Positions 15,561 through 24,773 of a stretch of 64,000 nt of DNA are shown piece after piece. The stretch's first letter is position 1, and each line of letters starts with the position of its first letter. The notes under the pieces were generated by a model that saw only the letters and a program-made list of their open reading frames with translations, was not told where the DNA came from and searched no databases. The translations under genes and the position numbers were made by a program. Origin of the DNA: Korarchaeum sp964519515 (lineage in GTDB: Archaea; Korarchaeota; Korarchaeia; Korarchaeales; Korarchaeaceae). Where the stretch lies: positions 3,230 to 67,229 of the forward strand of contig CAZFIJ010000044.1 of the NCBI GenBank assembly GCA_964519515.1. The letters are read 5' to 3'.

Positions 15561-16862
15561 ATGGTTATGCACCTAACGGAGCTCTTAGATAGAGCTGAGG
15601 TGGGGAAATTCCACTACAAGATATTATTGACCTCTTCCTTAATTTACGGCCTCACTGGAATGAATGTGATGCTCATCGCATCCCTAGTGCGTCCTATAGC
15701 GAGGGAATGGGGGCTAGATACAATTACAGTAGGTTATCTGATGAGCGTAGGTTACCTCGGCATGTTCCTAGGCGCTCTATTATTCGGTAGGCTAGCTGAT
15801 GTCGTAGGGAGGAGGAAGGTCCTAATATCAGTCATAATAATAGAATCGATTTTCACAGCATCATGCGGTTTAGCTCAAGATCTATTAACACTTTACGCAC
15901 TCAGATTCCTGGCGGGGATAGGGCTGGGTGGGGCCCTGCCTCAGCCAGCTGTCTATGTCTCAGAGTACATACCTAAGGGGAAGAGGGGACTATTCCTAGG
16001 TCTTGTAGAGACGAGCTGGGTCTATGGGGCGATACTCTCCCTATTGATACCATACTTCCTGCTCCCATCTCTAGGATGGAGATCGACTTTCTCAGTCGCT
16101 CTGCTGCCCTTGATAGCGCTTCCCCTCACGTTAGCTTACCTACCCGAGAGCCTCAGATTCCTCATAACTAGGGGAAGGGTTGAGGATGTGAATTCCCTGC
16201 TACGTAAGATAGGCATTACTGAATTGAAGGAAGTGAGAGCTGACTCCTCTAAGAAGTACAACTTGAGGGACCTCTTCTCCCCGAAGTATATGGAGAGGAC
16301 CGTGCTCCTCTTCATCCTCTGGGGAGGGCTCATATACACGTATCACGGGATATTCCTCTGGCTCCCCACGATATACGCGAAGCAATTCGGATTGGAAGAT
16401 GTCACATCCATAGGGTGGAGCTTACTAGTCACCCTATTCCAGATACCGGGGTATTACTCCGCATCATTCCTCCTAGATAAGATAGGGAGGAGGAAGGTCC
16501 TCGCGATATACTTGACGGCAGCAGGGCTTGCTTCTGCTCTTTTGAGTCTCAGAGTAGATCTCTTCTGGGTTTTCCTCTTCAGCTCCATGATATCCTTCTT
16601 CAACTTGGGAGCTTGGGCCGGGCTCTACGCTTACACCCCCGAGCTATATCCTACTGAGATAAGGGGGACAGGCTCGGGTGCTGCAGCTAGTTTCGGGAGG
16701 CTCATGGGGATATTAGCTCCATCGATAACCGGCTATCTATTCGCGACTACCGGTCTCTCAGGCCCTTTCATTATATTCTCCCTCGTGCATATATTCGCGG
16801 GTCTATCAGTTATTTTACTCGGAATTGAAACAATGGGAAAGTCCTTAGAAGAACTTACCTAA
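15561..16862 (+). CDS. Major facilitator superfamily transporter
   Basis: The 433-aa protein has twelve likely membrane segments in two halves of six. The MFS loop motif appears after TM2 (GRLADVVGRRKVL) and again in the second half (DKIGRRKVL). FLAGIGLGGALPQPAVYVSEY resembles the sugar/organic acid symporter subgroups. The substrate cannot be told. It is divergent from cydA and followed by a T-rich stretch. It may start at ATG 15567 (MHLTELL). Confidence 0.88.
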   Translation: MVMHLTELLDRAEVGKFHYKILLTSSLIYGLTGMNVMLIASLVRPIAREWGLDTITVGYLMSVGYLGMFLGALLFGRLADVVGRRKVLISVIIIESIFTASCGLAQDLLTLYALRFLAGIGLGGALPQPAVYVSEYIPKGKRGLFLGLVETSWVYGAILSLLIPYFLLPSLGWRSTFSVALLPLIALPLTLAYLPESLRFLITRGRVEDVNSLLRKIGITELKEVRADSSKKYNLRDLFSPKYMERTVLLFILWGGLIYTYHGIFLWLPTIYAKQFGLEDVTSIGWSLLVTLFQIPGYYSASFLLDKIGRRKVLAIYLTAAGLASALLSLRVDLFWVFLFSSMISFFNLGAWAGLYAYTPELYPTEIRGTGSGAAASFGRLMGILAPSITGYLFATTGLSGPFIIFSLVHIFAGLSVILLGIETMGKSLEELT

Positions 16863-16868
16863 AAAATT

Positions 16869-16882
16869 ATAAAATTTTTTAA
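16869..16882 (+). terminator. T-rich terminator after the MFS gene
   Basis: ATAAAATTTTTTAA lies just after the MFS stop and contains a run of six T on the coding strand, consistent with archaeal termination before the L18e promoter. Confidence 0.35.
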
Positions 16883-16979
16883 TTTCCCATCCAATGATCG
16901 CGAGATGATCCACGAATGCGCTCGAGGACGCGAGCTAAATTTATTTATGGAGGACCCTTTGTTCAGGAGGAGGGTGAAG

Positions 16980-17342
16980 TTGAAACCGACGGGACCCACG
17001 AACATAAGGCTGGTGAAGATGATAAGGAATCTTGAGATAGCATCTAGAGTGAACGATGCGCCTATCTGGAAGGCTGTGGCTGAGAAATTGAAGAGGCAGA
17101 CGAGGAGGAGGATAGAGGTCAATTTATGGAAGATAGAGAAATACTCAGATGGTGTAGCTGCAGTAGTGGTCCCAGGCAAGGTCTTAGGGGAGGGAGAAGT
17201 CACGAAACCGATAATTGTTGCAGCAGCGGGCTTCACGAGGTCAGCTAAGAGGAAGATAGAGGAAGCAGGAGGCAAAGCCATTCTACTGGATGATTACGCT
17301 AAGATAAACCCCAAGGGGTCCCATACAAGGATAATCGGGTGA
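16980..17342 (+). CDS. rpl18e: 50S ribosomal protein L18e
   Basis: This is an archaeal/eukaryotic large-subunit protein. TTG 16980 gives MKPTGPTNIRLVKMIRNL, the usual L18e N-terminus, with GGAGGAGGGTG just upstream. In-frame ATG codons at 16905 and 16947 would add non-homologous residues over a TATA-like AATTTATTTAT. VNLWKIEKYSDGVAAVVVPGKVLGEGEV and the NPKGSHTRIIG end are diagnostic. It begins the L18e-L13-S9 group. Confidence 0.93.
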   Translation: MKPTGPTNIRLVKMIRNLEIASRVNDAPIWKAVAEKLKRQTRRRIEVNLWKIEKYSDGVAAVVVPGKVLGEGEVTKPIIVAAAGFTRSAKRKIEEAGGKAILLDDYAKINPKGSHTRIIG

Positions 17343-17347
17343 TTTAA

Positions 17348-17818
17348 ATGAATTTCGATCTTGTTATTGATGCTGAGAATAAGATCCTAGGTAGGATAGC
17401 TTCTCTAGCTGCTAAGGAACTTTTGAAAGGTAAGAGAGTCGCGATAGTCAATGCAGAGAAGGCAATAATCTCAGGAAACCCAGCGACGATACTCAAGAAA
17501 TACCAGACGAGAAGATCTATCCAGAGCAAGATAAATCCGAAGAAATCTCCAGTGCAGCCTAGGACACCGGATAGGATCGTTTGGAGGACCGTGAGAGGGA
17601 TGCTCCCGATGAAGAAAGCTAAGGGGAGGGAGGCCCTCAGGAGACTCAGGGTCTTCATAGGGGTCCCCGAGGAGCTCGCAAATGTTGAAAAGGACTCAAT
17701 AATAAAGGGAGACGTGAAATACACGATAGAATCCCTGAAACCTAAGAAGAGCAAGCGTTATATTACCGTCCTCACTCTCTCAAAGCTGTTAGGTTGGGGT
17801 GGAGAGTATGTCTCCTAA
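17348..17818 (+). CDS. rpl13: 50S ribosomal protein L13
   Basis: L13 is an early-assembly large-subunit protein. The 156-aa protein shows DLVIDAENKILGRIASLAAK at the N-terminus and the WRTVRGMLPMKKAKGREALRRLRVF core, the L13 signature region. It lies 5 nt after L18e and overlaps S9. Confidence 0.96.
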   Translation: MNFDLVIDAENKILGRIASLAAKELLKGKRVAIVNAEKAIISGNPATILKKYQTRRSIQSKINPKKSPVQPRTPDRIVWRTVRGMLPMKKAKGREALRRLRVFIGVPEELANVEKDSIIKGDVKYTIESLKPKKSKRYITVLTLSKLLGWGGEYVS

Positions 17819-18227
17819 AGCGAGAGAATCATATACTCTAGCCTCCGCTAGGAGGAAGACAGCTAGGGCCATGGCTGTGATAAGGAAAGGATCTGGGAGG
17901 CTCTACATAAATGGCTTACCCGTGGAAGTCTTCGCACCTAATGAGTTCGTGAGGATGAAGATACTTGAGCCCCTATGGCTGGCGATGGATTACGTTAAGG
18001 ACGTAGATATATTCGCGAGAGTAAAGGGAGGGGGCTTCATGGCTCAAGCTGATGCCCTGAGGATGGCTATTGGTAGGGCCTTAGTCAGCTACACTAAGAG
18101 CGATCGTCTGAAGGAGATCTTCAAGGAATACGATAAGACTATATTGAAGGGAGATCCGAGGCAGGCAGAACCTAAGAAGTACGGTGGTAGGAGCGCTAGG
18201 GCTAGGTTCCAGAAGTCTTATAGGTGA
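17808..18227 (+). CDS. rps9: 30S ribosomal protein S9
   Basis: S9's C-terminal tail reaches the P-site tRNA. ATG 17808 gives MSPKARESYTLASARRKTARA; GTG 17799 is an alternative. The GGGFMAQADALRMAIGRALV segment and the KYGGRSARARFQKSYR end, with the terminal Lys/Tyr-Arg tail, are typical. It overlaps L13. The rpoN and rpoK genes that often follow are not here. Confidence 0.96.
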   Translation: MSPKARESYTLASARRKTARAMAVIRKGSGRLYINGLPVEVFAPNEFVRMKILEPLWLAMDYVKDVDIFARVKGGGFMAQADALRMAIGRALVSYTKSDRLKEIFKEYDKTILKGDPRQAEPKKYGGRSARARFQKSYR

Positions 18228-18253
18228 GTCCCCGATAAGGGCTAGGTGATCTC

Positions 18254-18658
18254 ATGTCAGTCACTAGGGGTAGTGCAGGGGATCTGAGGAAGGGTAGTTA
18301 TGTCATCCTAGATGATGAGCCATGTGAAGTCCTAGAAGTGTCTAAGTCGAAGCCAGGAAAACACGGTTCAGCTAAAGTGAGAGTTGAGGCCAGGGGGATA
18401 TTCGATGGTACTAGGAGATCTAAGATCTTCCCAGCGGATGCTTTAGTCGAGATACCGATCGTCGATAAGAAGACTGCTCAAGTGATAAACGTATACGGTA
18501 ATGTAGTGCAACTAATGGATCTGGAGACATACGAGACCTTCGAGCTACCTCTCCCTGATGATCCAGAATTGGCTTCGAGGTTGAAGAGCGGGATAGAGGT
18601 AGAGTACTGGGAGTCGATGGGGAAGAGGAAGATAGTAAGGACGAGGGGTGGCGTATAG
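18254..18658 (+). CDS. eif5a: Translation factor aIF5A
   Basis: aIF5A is the hypusine-containing factor that relieves ribosome stalling. The 134-aa protein has an N-terminal SH3-like domain with SKSKPGKHGSAKVRVEARGIFDG; the Lys of GKHG is the deoxyhypusine/hypusine site. A C-terminal OB fold follows (VVQLMDLETYETFELPLP). It sits between S9 and SRP54. Confidence 0.97.
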   Translation: MSVTRGSAGDLRKGSYVILDDEPCEVLEVSKSKPGKHGSAKVRVEARGIFDGTRRSKIFPADALVEIPIVDKKTAQVINVYGNVVQLMDLETYETFELPLPDDPELASRLKSGIEVEYWESMGKRKIVRTRGGV

Positions 18659-18662
18659 TTAA

Positions 18663-19976
18663 TTGGTTTTAGAGAAGCTTGGAAGCTCCCTCAGGAATGC
18701 TGTTAGTAGGATAATGGGTAAATCCGTCATAGACGAGGCTGCGGTCAACGAATTCGTTCGAGAAGTTCAGAGGTCCCTGATAGAAGCGGATGTTGATGTC
18801 AAGCTCGTCCTGGAGATAAGTAGGAGGATCAAGGAGAGGGCTCTGAAGGAGAGCCCACCGCCAGGCTTCAGCAGGAGGGATCTAGCTGTTAAGATACTCT
18901 ATGAAGAGCTGACGAACCTCTTGGGAAGGAAGCCTGCTGAGATACCTATGGAAAGTAAGAAGACAAATGTGATCCTAATGGTCGGTATAGAGGGCTCAGG
19001 GAAAACAACTACTGTCGCTAAACTGGCTCTCTGGTTATCAAAGAGGTTCGGGAAAGTCGGGATAATCTCTGCTGATGTCGTGAGGCCGGCTTCGAAACTT
19101 CAGATAGAGCAATTAGTCGGTCCGGATATCCCTGTCTTCTCGAAGGAATCCAGAGATCCTGTGGAGATTATGAGGGAGGGCATCGAGTTCTTCAAGAGGG
19201 AGAGATATAACTTCGTGATAATAGATACAGCGGGGAGGCATAAGGATGAGAGCAGCTTGATGAAAGAGCTCGATGCTTACAGGGAAATAGGGCCCGATCT
19301 CGTCATCTTAACGATAGATGGGACGATCGGACAGGCAGCTTATGCACAAGCGAGGGCTTTCGCTGAGAGGGTCCCGGTAGGAGGGGTAATAGTGACGAAA
19401 CTCGATGGAGCGGCGAAGGGAGGTGGTGCTCTTTCAGCAGTAGCCGCGTCAGGGGCACCGATACTCTTCATATGTACCGGTGAGAGGGTAGATGATATCG
19501 AGAGGTTCGATCCTGAGAGGTTCGTTTCCAGGCTTTTAGGTGGTGGGGACATAATTGAACTCGCTATGAGGATTGAAGAGGCATTTAAGGAGAGCAAATT
19601 GATGGAGAGGATGTCAAGGGGGAAGTTCGACTTAGAGGATTTCAGAGAGTATATTCAGCAGCTCGGGAGAGCTGGCCCTATGGAGAAACTCTTGGAGATG
19701 GTCCCGGGGGTCAGCGGTAGGGTACAGCTCGATATAAACTCGAGGGAGATGATGAGGTGGATAGCGATAATAAACTCAATGACTCCCGAGGAGAGGAGGG
19801 ATCCATCCCTGATAAGGGGATCTAGGATAGAGAGAATAGCTAGAGGATCCGGAGTCACCGCTAAGGAAGTCAGGAAATTGTTGAAATCCTATCATCAGGC
19901 GAAGAAGCTCATGGAATCTATGTCATCGGAATCCAAGGCTAGGAGACTCTTCAGGAGGATGGGCATAGGTGGATGA
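18663..19976 (+). CDS. srp54: Signal recognition particle GTPase SRP54
   Basis: SRP54 binds signal sequences and SRP RNA and hydrolyses GTP with the receptor FtsY. The 437-aa protein has the N domain (1-95), the G domain with P-loop GIEGSGKT (108-115), DTAGRHKDE and TKLDGAAKGGGALS, and the methionine-rich M domain from about residue 300 (MERMSRGKFDLEDFREYIQQL). The start is TTG 18663. The 3' end overlaps pus10. Its RNA partner is at 45511-45904. Confidence 0.97.
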   Translation: MVLEKLGSSLRNAVSRIMGKSVIDEAAVNEFVREVQRSLIEADVDVKLVLEISRRIKERALKESPPPGFSRRDLAVKILYEELTNLLGRKPAEIPMESKKTNVILMVGIEGSGKTTTVAKLALWLSKRFGKVGIISADVVRPASKLQIEQLVGPDIPVFSKESRDPVEIMREGIEFFKRERYNFVIIDTAGRHKDESSLMKELDAYREIGPDLVILTIDGTIGQAAYAQARAFAERVPVGGVIVTKLDGAAKGGGALSAVAASGAPILFICTGERVDDIERFDPERFVSRLLGGGDIIELAMRIEEAFKESKLMERMSRGKFDLEDFREYIQQLGRAGPMEKLLEMVPGVSGRVQLDINSREMMRWIAIINSMTPEERRDPSLIRGSRIERIARGSGVTAKEVRKLLKSYHQAKKLMESMSSESKARRLFRRMGIGG

Positions 19977-21141
19977 GCTCAAGGGGATCGTCCTCTGTGA
20001 GTTCTGCGAAGCGAGTATAATGGGCAAACCGGTAGATAATCTTCTAAATAGTTTGATGAGTCTACTGAATTCTGAGAGCTCCTCAGGAGAGAGTTGTGAC
20101 CTCTGCGGTGGACTCTTTAGTAGAGAGCTCGGGAACATGCTCAGAAAGGCCTTGATCAAGCTAGAGGGAGTAGAGCTGTCATCAGTGAAAGCGGGCGTCT
20201 CTTTACCAGCTATCTTAATAGAGAGGGAGGACAGGATAAGGGCTAATCACAACCCTCCGGCAATGAGGTCCCTCAAGGTCACTCTGACGAGGTTACTGGA
20301 TGGGGCGATGAGCTCACTCACTGGCATTAAGATAAGTCAAGAGCCAGATGCCATTCTGATATTCGATTTTGAGAGAGGGGATGTTGAGTTAGAATTAGCA
20401 CCAGTATTCATCTTTGGAAGGTATAGGAAGCTCCAGAGAGGGATCTCCCAGTCCAGGAGGAAGTGCCCCGAGTGCAGAGGTAGGGGATGTGAGGCATGTG
20501 GTTGGAAGGGTAAGATCCCTCAGGGAAGCGTTGAGGGTATAATCGGGGAGGTGATGAGCGAGTTCTTCTCAGCTGAGGATTACGTCCTCCATGGGGCTGG
20601 GAGGGAAGATGTAGATGTCAGGATGCTCGGTGAAGGGAGACCGTTCGTGATGGAGTTAGTGAGCCCTAAGAGGAGGAGCGTGGACTTGAGGGAAATGGAG
20701 TCAGAGATAAATAGGAGGGCAGCCGGCCTAATTGAGGTTAAAAATCTAGAATTTTCCACTAGAGAAAAAATAAGGATACTAAAAGGAAGATCCCCAAATG
20801 TCAAAAAATTATATAGAGCTTTGGTGGAGGTAGAAGGGGGAGTTGATGAGCGAGAACTGGAGCTCTTGAAGAGGCTCGAGGGCGCTGTGATAAGACAGAG
20901 GACGCCTAAGAGGGTGCTCTGGAGGAGAGCTGATATAACGAGATTGAAGAGAGTGTATGAGATAAATTTCAAGAGGATAGATGACAAAAAATTTGAGTTA
21001 TTTGTTCTGTGTGATGGTGGACTTTACGTTAAGGAGCTCATTAGTGGGGATGATGGAAGGACCAGCCCCAGTATAACTGAGATCCTGGGGAAAAAATCTT
21101 TTTGTAGTGAACTCGATGTACTCGAGGTAATGGTTGAGTAA
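19969..21141 (+). CDS. pus10: tRNA pseudouridine synthase Pus10
   Basis: Pus10 makes Psi54 (and Psi55) in archaeal tRNAs. The 390-aa protein has N-terminal cysteine pairs (CEFC, CDLC) and a further zinc site (CPECRGRGCEACG), a THUMP-like region, then the catalytic domain with HGAGREDVDVRMLGEGRPFVME, which contains the catalytic Asp. The order SRP54-Pus10-L21e-RpoF is a common archaeal arrangement. Tandem T-loop modification matters here because tRNA-Leu(GAG) has G54. Confidence 0.95.
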   Translation: MDELKGIVLCEFCEASIMGKPVDNLLNSLMSLLNSESSSGESCDLCGGLFSRELGNMLRKALIKLEGVELSSVKAGVSLPAILIEREDRIRANHNPPAMRSLKVTLTRLLDGAMSSLTGIKISQEPDAILIFDFERGDVELELAPVFIFGRYRKLQRGISQSRRKCPECRGRGCEACGWKGKIPQGSVEGIIGEVMSEFFSAEDYVLHGAGREDVDVRMLGEGRPFVMELVSPKRRSVDLREMESEINRRAAGLIEVKNLEFSTREKIRILKGRSPNVKKLYRALVEVEGGVDERELELLKRLEGAVIRQRTPKRVLWRRADITRLKRVYEINFKRIDDKKFELFVLCDGGLYVKELISGDDGRTSPSITEILGKKSFCSELDVLEVMVE

Positions 21142-21155
21142 AGTGGTGATGATGC

Positions 21156-21452
21156 ATGGGTAGGAGGTCATTCGGATTCCTCTACAGATCGAGGGATTTC
21201 CTCTCAAAGACCCCACGCGAGAGGGGCAGGCCATCCCCCGCGAAGCTCCTTAAGGAATTCGAAGTGGGCGATAAAGTCGTGATAGATGTGGAACCATCGA
21301 TCAGAAGGGGAATGCCCCATAGGAGATATCAGGGGAAGGTAGGTGTCGTGGTGGGCAAGAGGGGGGAAGCTTATCTCGTGGACATCAAGATGGGAGGTAA
21401 GACGAAGCATCTAATAGTGCTTCCCGTCCACCTCAAGAAGCACTCGGGATGA
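21156..21452 (+). CDS. rpl21e: 50S ribosomal protein L21e
   Basis: This is an archaeal/eukaryotic large-subunit protein. The 98-aa protein has SRDFLSKTPRERG near the start, a KOW-like central part (VGDKVVIDVEPSIRRGMPHRRYQGK) and VGVVVGKRGEAYLVDI. The stop overlaps the rpoF start by 4 nt. Confidence 0.96.
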   Translation: MGRRSFGFLYRSRDFLSKTPRERGRPSPAKLLKEFEVGDKVVIDVEPSIRRGMPHRRYQGKVGVVVGKRGEAYLVDIKMGGKTKHLIVLPVHLKKHSG

Positions 21453-21811
21453 GGATGATGGATTTGGCTGAGAGAGGACCTCAAAATAGGAGAGCTCTCA
21501 CATTAGCTGAAGTTAAGGCTCTAGTGTTCGATAGATGGTCCTCCACAGTGGAATCCTTGACTCTGGATCAGAGGAGGCTCCTCATATACTTATCGAAGTT
21601 CACGAAGGTATCTGATCCTAAGAGAGCTAGAGAGACTGTGGAGGAACTCATGAATAGGTTCAAACTGAAGGAGGAGCACGCCGTTATGATAGTTAACATC
21701 CTCCCCGAGGACGAGGAGGAGTTGAGGGCTTACCTCTTCAAGGATTATCCGTTGCTCAGCCAACAAGAGTATAAGGAAATGCTTAACTTATTGAAGTCCC
21801 TCAGAGAATAA
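21449..21811 (+). CDS. rpoF: DNA-directed RNA polymerase subunit F (Rpb4)
   Basis: RpoF forms the polymerase stalk with RpoE. The 120-aa protein has an all-helical layout with an HRDC-like C-terminal part (KFKLKEEHAVMIVNILPEDEEELRAYL and a final LSQQEYKEMLNLL helix). It is in the conserved L21e-RpoF-DUF655 order. The start may be ATG 21449 or one of the two Met codons just downstream. Confidence 0.94.
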   Translation: MRMMDLAERGPQNRRALTLAEVKALVFDRWSSTVESLTLDQRRLLIYLSKFTKVSDPKRARETVEELMNRFKLKEEHAVMIVNILPEDEEELRAYLFKDYPLLSQQEYKEMLNLLKSLRE

Positions 21812-21822
21812 AAGAATAACTG

Positions 21823-22407
21823 GTGTTCCAAATGTGGAGGCTTGCGCAGGGCAGGAGGAGGCCTCATGATAGCTGGGCCTACGTTCTGTATGTAGATGAG
21901 GCTAAGAGGAGAGTCCAGCTTGTCGGAGATAGGTATTTCATACTTATGGAGTTTGCTCTGAGGCCAAATGTTAATGTTAACGTAATGGATAAGATATACG
22001 TCGGTAAGGGAGCTAGGAAGGAGGTCAGTAGGTTCATAAGATATCTCACGTACGAAGAGCTTCCTCCAACAGCTAGGATGCTCTTGGAATCCGTGGTCTC
22101 AAGGATAGTGAAAGAAGGAGAACAATTCTTCATCAATTTGTTCAATGAAAGCGTTCCCGTGACTACAAGGCTCCATCAGCTCGAGTTACTCCCTGGGATA
22201 GGGAAAAAGACTCTTCTAAAGATACTTGAGGAGAGAGCAAAGAAACCCTTCTCTAACTTCTCGGAGCTCACTGAGAGAGCGGGTATAAAGGACCCCGCGG
22301 AGCTCATCGTCAGGAGGGTGATGGATGAGATGATGGGAAAGGATAAATATTATATACTTGTAGCGCCCAAGGAGATACTAGAAATTGAAGAGGAGGAAAT
22401 TATATAA
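21823..22407 (+). CDS. DUF655 family protein (OB fold plus helix-hairpin-helix)
   Basis: This is an archaeal conserved protein of unknown role. An N-terminal S1/OB-like beta barrel (SWAYVLYVDEAKRRVQLVGDRYFILMEF) is followed by helix-hairpin-helix repeats with LELLPGIGKKTLLKILEERAKKPFSNFSEL, typical of nucleic-acid binding. The location after RpoF is conserved in archaea. A translation or RNA-related function is likely but unproven. The start is GTG 21823. Confidence 0.88.
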   Translation: MFQMWRLAQGRRRPHDSWAYVLYVDEAKRRVQLVGDRYFILMEFALRPNVNVNVMDKIYVGKGARKEVSRFIRYLTYEELPPTARMLLESVVSRIVKEGEQFFINLFNESVPVTTRLHQLELLPGIGKKTLLKILEERAKKPFSNFSELTERAGIKDPAELIVRRVMDEMMGKDKYYILVAPKEILEIEEEEII

Positions 22408-23134
22408 CTCTTGTCCCTATTTCTCCATTAATTGCCTTAATTAAATCCCCAGGATCCCTGTAACCGGAGATCCTCACTTCAATCCCCATCTCAGCTAACT
22501 TAATAGCTGATTCGAGTTTTCCCCTTATGGATCCAGTCGCGTCCAGTGAGGGAAAGCTCATGACCTCGAGAGTGCTCCTGTCGATAATGGGAATTACGCT
22601 TCCAGCTTCATCGAGGACTCCAGGTTCATCCATGAGGTATATCACTTTCTCGAATCCTAAGTCCAAGTGAAGGGGTATCTCATCTGCCGAGAGTATGTAG
22701 ACTCCTCTCTCATCGTCCGGTATCAGATCACCGTGAGTTAAGGGTATGAACCCCGCTTTGAGGAGCCCCTTCAGCGAGGAAGTCTCGCACAGGATCCTCC
22801 CACGATCCCTCCTCATCATGGATCTGGGTGGGAAGGGAGCTACAGGTATGCCCTCTTCCATCATTATGTTCGCGACCCTTAAGTTGAGCTCACTCACCCC
22901 TATCATCGTCTCAGAGGCCCCTATCCTATTCCAATCCCCCATCCCCAAGTGAAGGCCACTCCTCAAGACGGGCTCATGCCCATACTGCCCAGCTCCGTGA
23001 GCTAAAAATATCTTGAAATCATTCATTATGCTCTTGATATCAATAGAAATCCTCCTTAAGACATCCAACCTTATCTCTCTTCTCCCCTCCTTCTTAAGTG
23101 TTATCAGGGAACCCCCGAGCTTTATGTAGAGCAT
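22400..23134 (-). CDS. ipk: Isopentenyl phosphate kinase
   Basis: This enzyme phosphorylates isopentenyl phosphate to IPP in the alternative archaeal mevalonate pathway that feeds ether-lipid synthesis. The 244-aa amino-acid-kinase-fold protein has KLGGSLIT at the N-terminus, HGAGQYGH (46-53, including the His that contacts the substrate phosphate) and DATGSIRGKLESA near the C-terminus, all typical of IPK. It is convergent with DUF655 (8-nt overlap) and divergent from the PIN-ATPase. Confidence 0.92.
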   Translation of the reverse strand: MLYIKLGGSLITLKKEGRREIRLDVLRRISIDIKSIMNDFKIFLAHGAGQYGHEPVLRSGLHLGMGDWNRIGASETMIGVSELNLRVANIMMEEGIPVAPFPPRSMMRRDRGRILCETSSLKGLLKAGFIPLTHGDLIPDDERGVYILSADEIPLHLDLGFEKVIYLMDEPGVLDEAGSVIPIIDRSTLEVMSFPSLDATGSIRGKLESAIKLAEMGIEVRISGYRDPGDLIKAINGEIGTRVI

Positions 23135-23183
23135 ACCTCGATCTGAAGTTATCGTTTATAACGGTTAATCGGAACTTATTGAG

Positions 23184-24773
23184 ATGAGTGATTCAATATA
23201 CGTGCTGAGTTCGGACGTGCTGATGAGGTCTCTAGTGAGATACGAGCCAGGATACTCTCTGATAAAGGGATCTAAGCTCATAATACCGGAGGAAGTACTC
23301 TCGAAGATAGAGGAAGATGCTCTCAGCGGTGATAGATTCAGTGTGGGTGCTTTAGGGGAGATAATATGGCTCCAGGACCTCGGGAGGGAGGGTTACATAG
23401 AGGAGGTTAGGGTTGAGGAGCATAGGGGAAAGGGGATAGATGCTCTGCAGGAACTAGCTAAGAAGTTCTCCGCGAAGGTCCTCACGGGAGATAGGATAAC
23501 TACACTATCTCTTCTAGCTAGAGGGGTGGATGTCCAGTACATAGGCCCGAGGATGGACGGGCTCAGGATCTACGATTACTTCGATGAGGAGACTATGAGC
23601 GTCCACCTGAAAGAAGGAGCCCCGCCTATGGCGAAGAAGGGACGTCCAGGGAACTTCAGGTTAGTTAAGCTCTCTGACAAGAGATTGGAAGAATTCGAGG
23701 TGAGGACTATAGCTTACGAAATACTGGAGAGGGCGAAGACGGGGATAGATGCATTCATAGAGGTGATGTACGATGACGCTTACATAATACAACTCGGGGA
23801 CCTTAGGGTATTAGCTGCCTTCCCTCCGTTCTCAGATGGTATCGAGATAACGGCCGTCAGACCTCTCGTGAAGGTCACTTTAGATGACTACAACTTGAGC
23901 GATAAACTGAAGAGGAGACTGAGCGAGAGAGCGGAAGGTATATTGATAGCGGGACCTCCGGGTGCTGGGAAGACGACTTTCGCGAGCGCATTAGCGGAGT
24001 TCTATAAGGAAAGGGGGAGGATAGTGAAGACTCTTGAGTCACCCAGGGACCTACAAGTGGGACCTGAGATAACTCAATATGGGAGGCTCGCTGGCTCCTT
24101 CGAGAATACAGCGGACCTTCTCCTCTTAGTCAGGCCGGATTATGTGATCTTCGATGAGATGAGGAAGACTCAGGACTTCAGGATATTCGTAGATATGAGG
24201 TTAGCTGGCGTCGGGATGGTGGGCGTCATTCACTGCGGCTTCCCGATAGAGGCGATACAGAGGTTCATAGATAGAGTTGACTTAGGCGTCCTTCCCCACG
24301 TAGTCGATACCGTCATATTCATAAGGGACGGGAAGATCGAGAAAGTATATTCCCTTAAGATAACAGTCAAGATGCCAACTGGAATGAAGGATGTGGCTTT
24401 AGCGAGGCCAGTAGTCTTAGTTAAGGACTTCGAGACTGAGACCGTGGAGTACGAAATTTACACATTCGGGGAGGAGGTCATAGTGATGCCCGTCTCAGCT
24501 AGAGAATCCGCAGTCGAGGGGGCTCCTAAGTTCAGGTTGAAGAGGAGGAAGCACACGATAATACTGGATCTAGGTCCCGCGATGTCCGATACTGAGGTGA
24601 CCATCTACTCAGGTGAGAGAGAAATGGCTACGCTAGTCACTGATTCTAGAGGGAGGATAACGCTAGCGAAGAGCAGCCCTCTCGGTAGGAGAGTCCTTGA
24701 AGCGATAAGGAATGAGAACTTGAGGATAGTCCCGGGGGAGAGGAGCGAGGAGTACGAATTCCCCTCAGAGTGA
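23184..24773 (+). CDS. PIN domain-containing ATPase (VirB11/PilT-like)
   Basis: The 529-aa protein is of a type widespread in archaea. It has an N-terminal PIN-like domain (about 1-130, with VLTGDRITTLSLL), then a secretion-ATPase-like core with Walker A GPPGAGKTTFASAL (about 253-266), Walker B-like LLLLVRPDYVIFDEM and the GMVGVIHC segment. A C-terminal tail (from about residue 455) has small beta-rich, KH/R3H-like features. The role is unknown. It may couple a nuclease to an ATP-driven hexamer. Confidence 0.85.
   Translation: MSDSIYVLSSDVLMRSLVRYEPGYSLIKGSKLIIPEEVLSKIEEDALSGDRFSVGALGEIIWLQDLGREGYIEEVRVEEHRGKGIDALQELAKKFSAKVLTGDRITTLSLLARGVDVQYIGPRMDGLRIYDYFDEETMSVHLKEGAPPMAKKGRPGNFRLVKLSDKRLEEFEVRTIAYEILERAKTGIDAFIEVMYDDAYIIQLGDLRVLAAFPPFSDGIEITAVRPLVKVTLDDYNLSDKLKRRLSERAEGILIAGPPGAGKTTFASALAEFYKERGRIVKTLESPRDLQVGPEITQYGRLAGSFENTADLLLLVRPDYVIFDEMRKTQDFRIFVDMRLAGVGMVGVIHCGFPIEAIQRFIDRVDLGVLPHVVDTVIFIRDGKIEKVYSLKITVKMPTGMKDVALARPVVLVKDFETETVEYEIYTFGEEVIVMPVSARESAVEGAPKFRLKRRKHTIILDLGPAMSDTEVTIYSGEREMATLVTDSRGRITLAKSSPLGRRVLEAIRNENLRIVPGERSEEYEFPSE

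Noticed and set aside
16863..16980. Search for a copy of the tRNA-Leu 3' end that would mark an integrated element spanning the cyd/MFS block
   Set aside because: No direct repeat of the tRNA end, and no integrase gene is visible.
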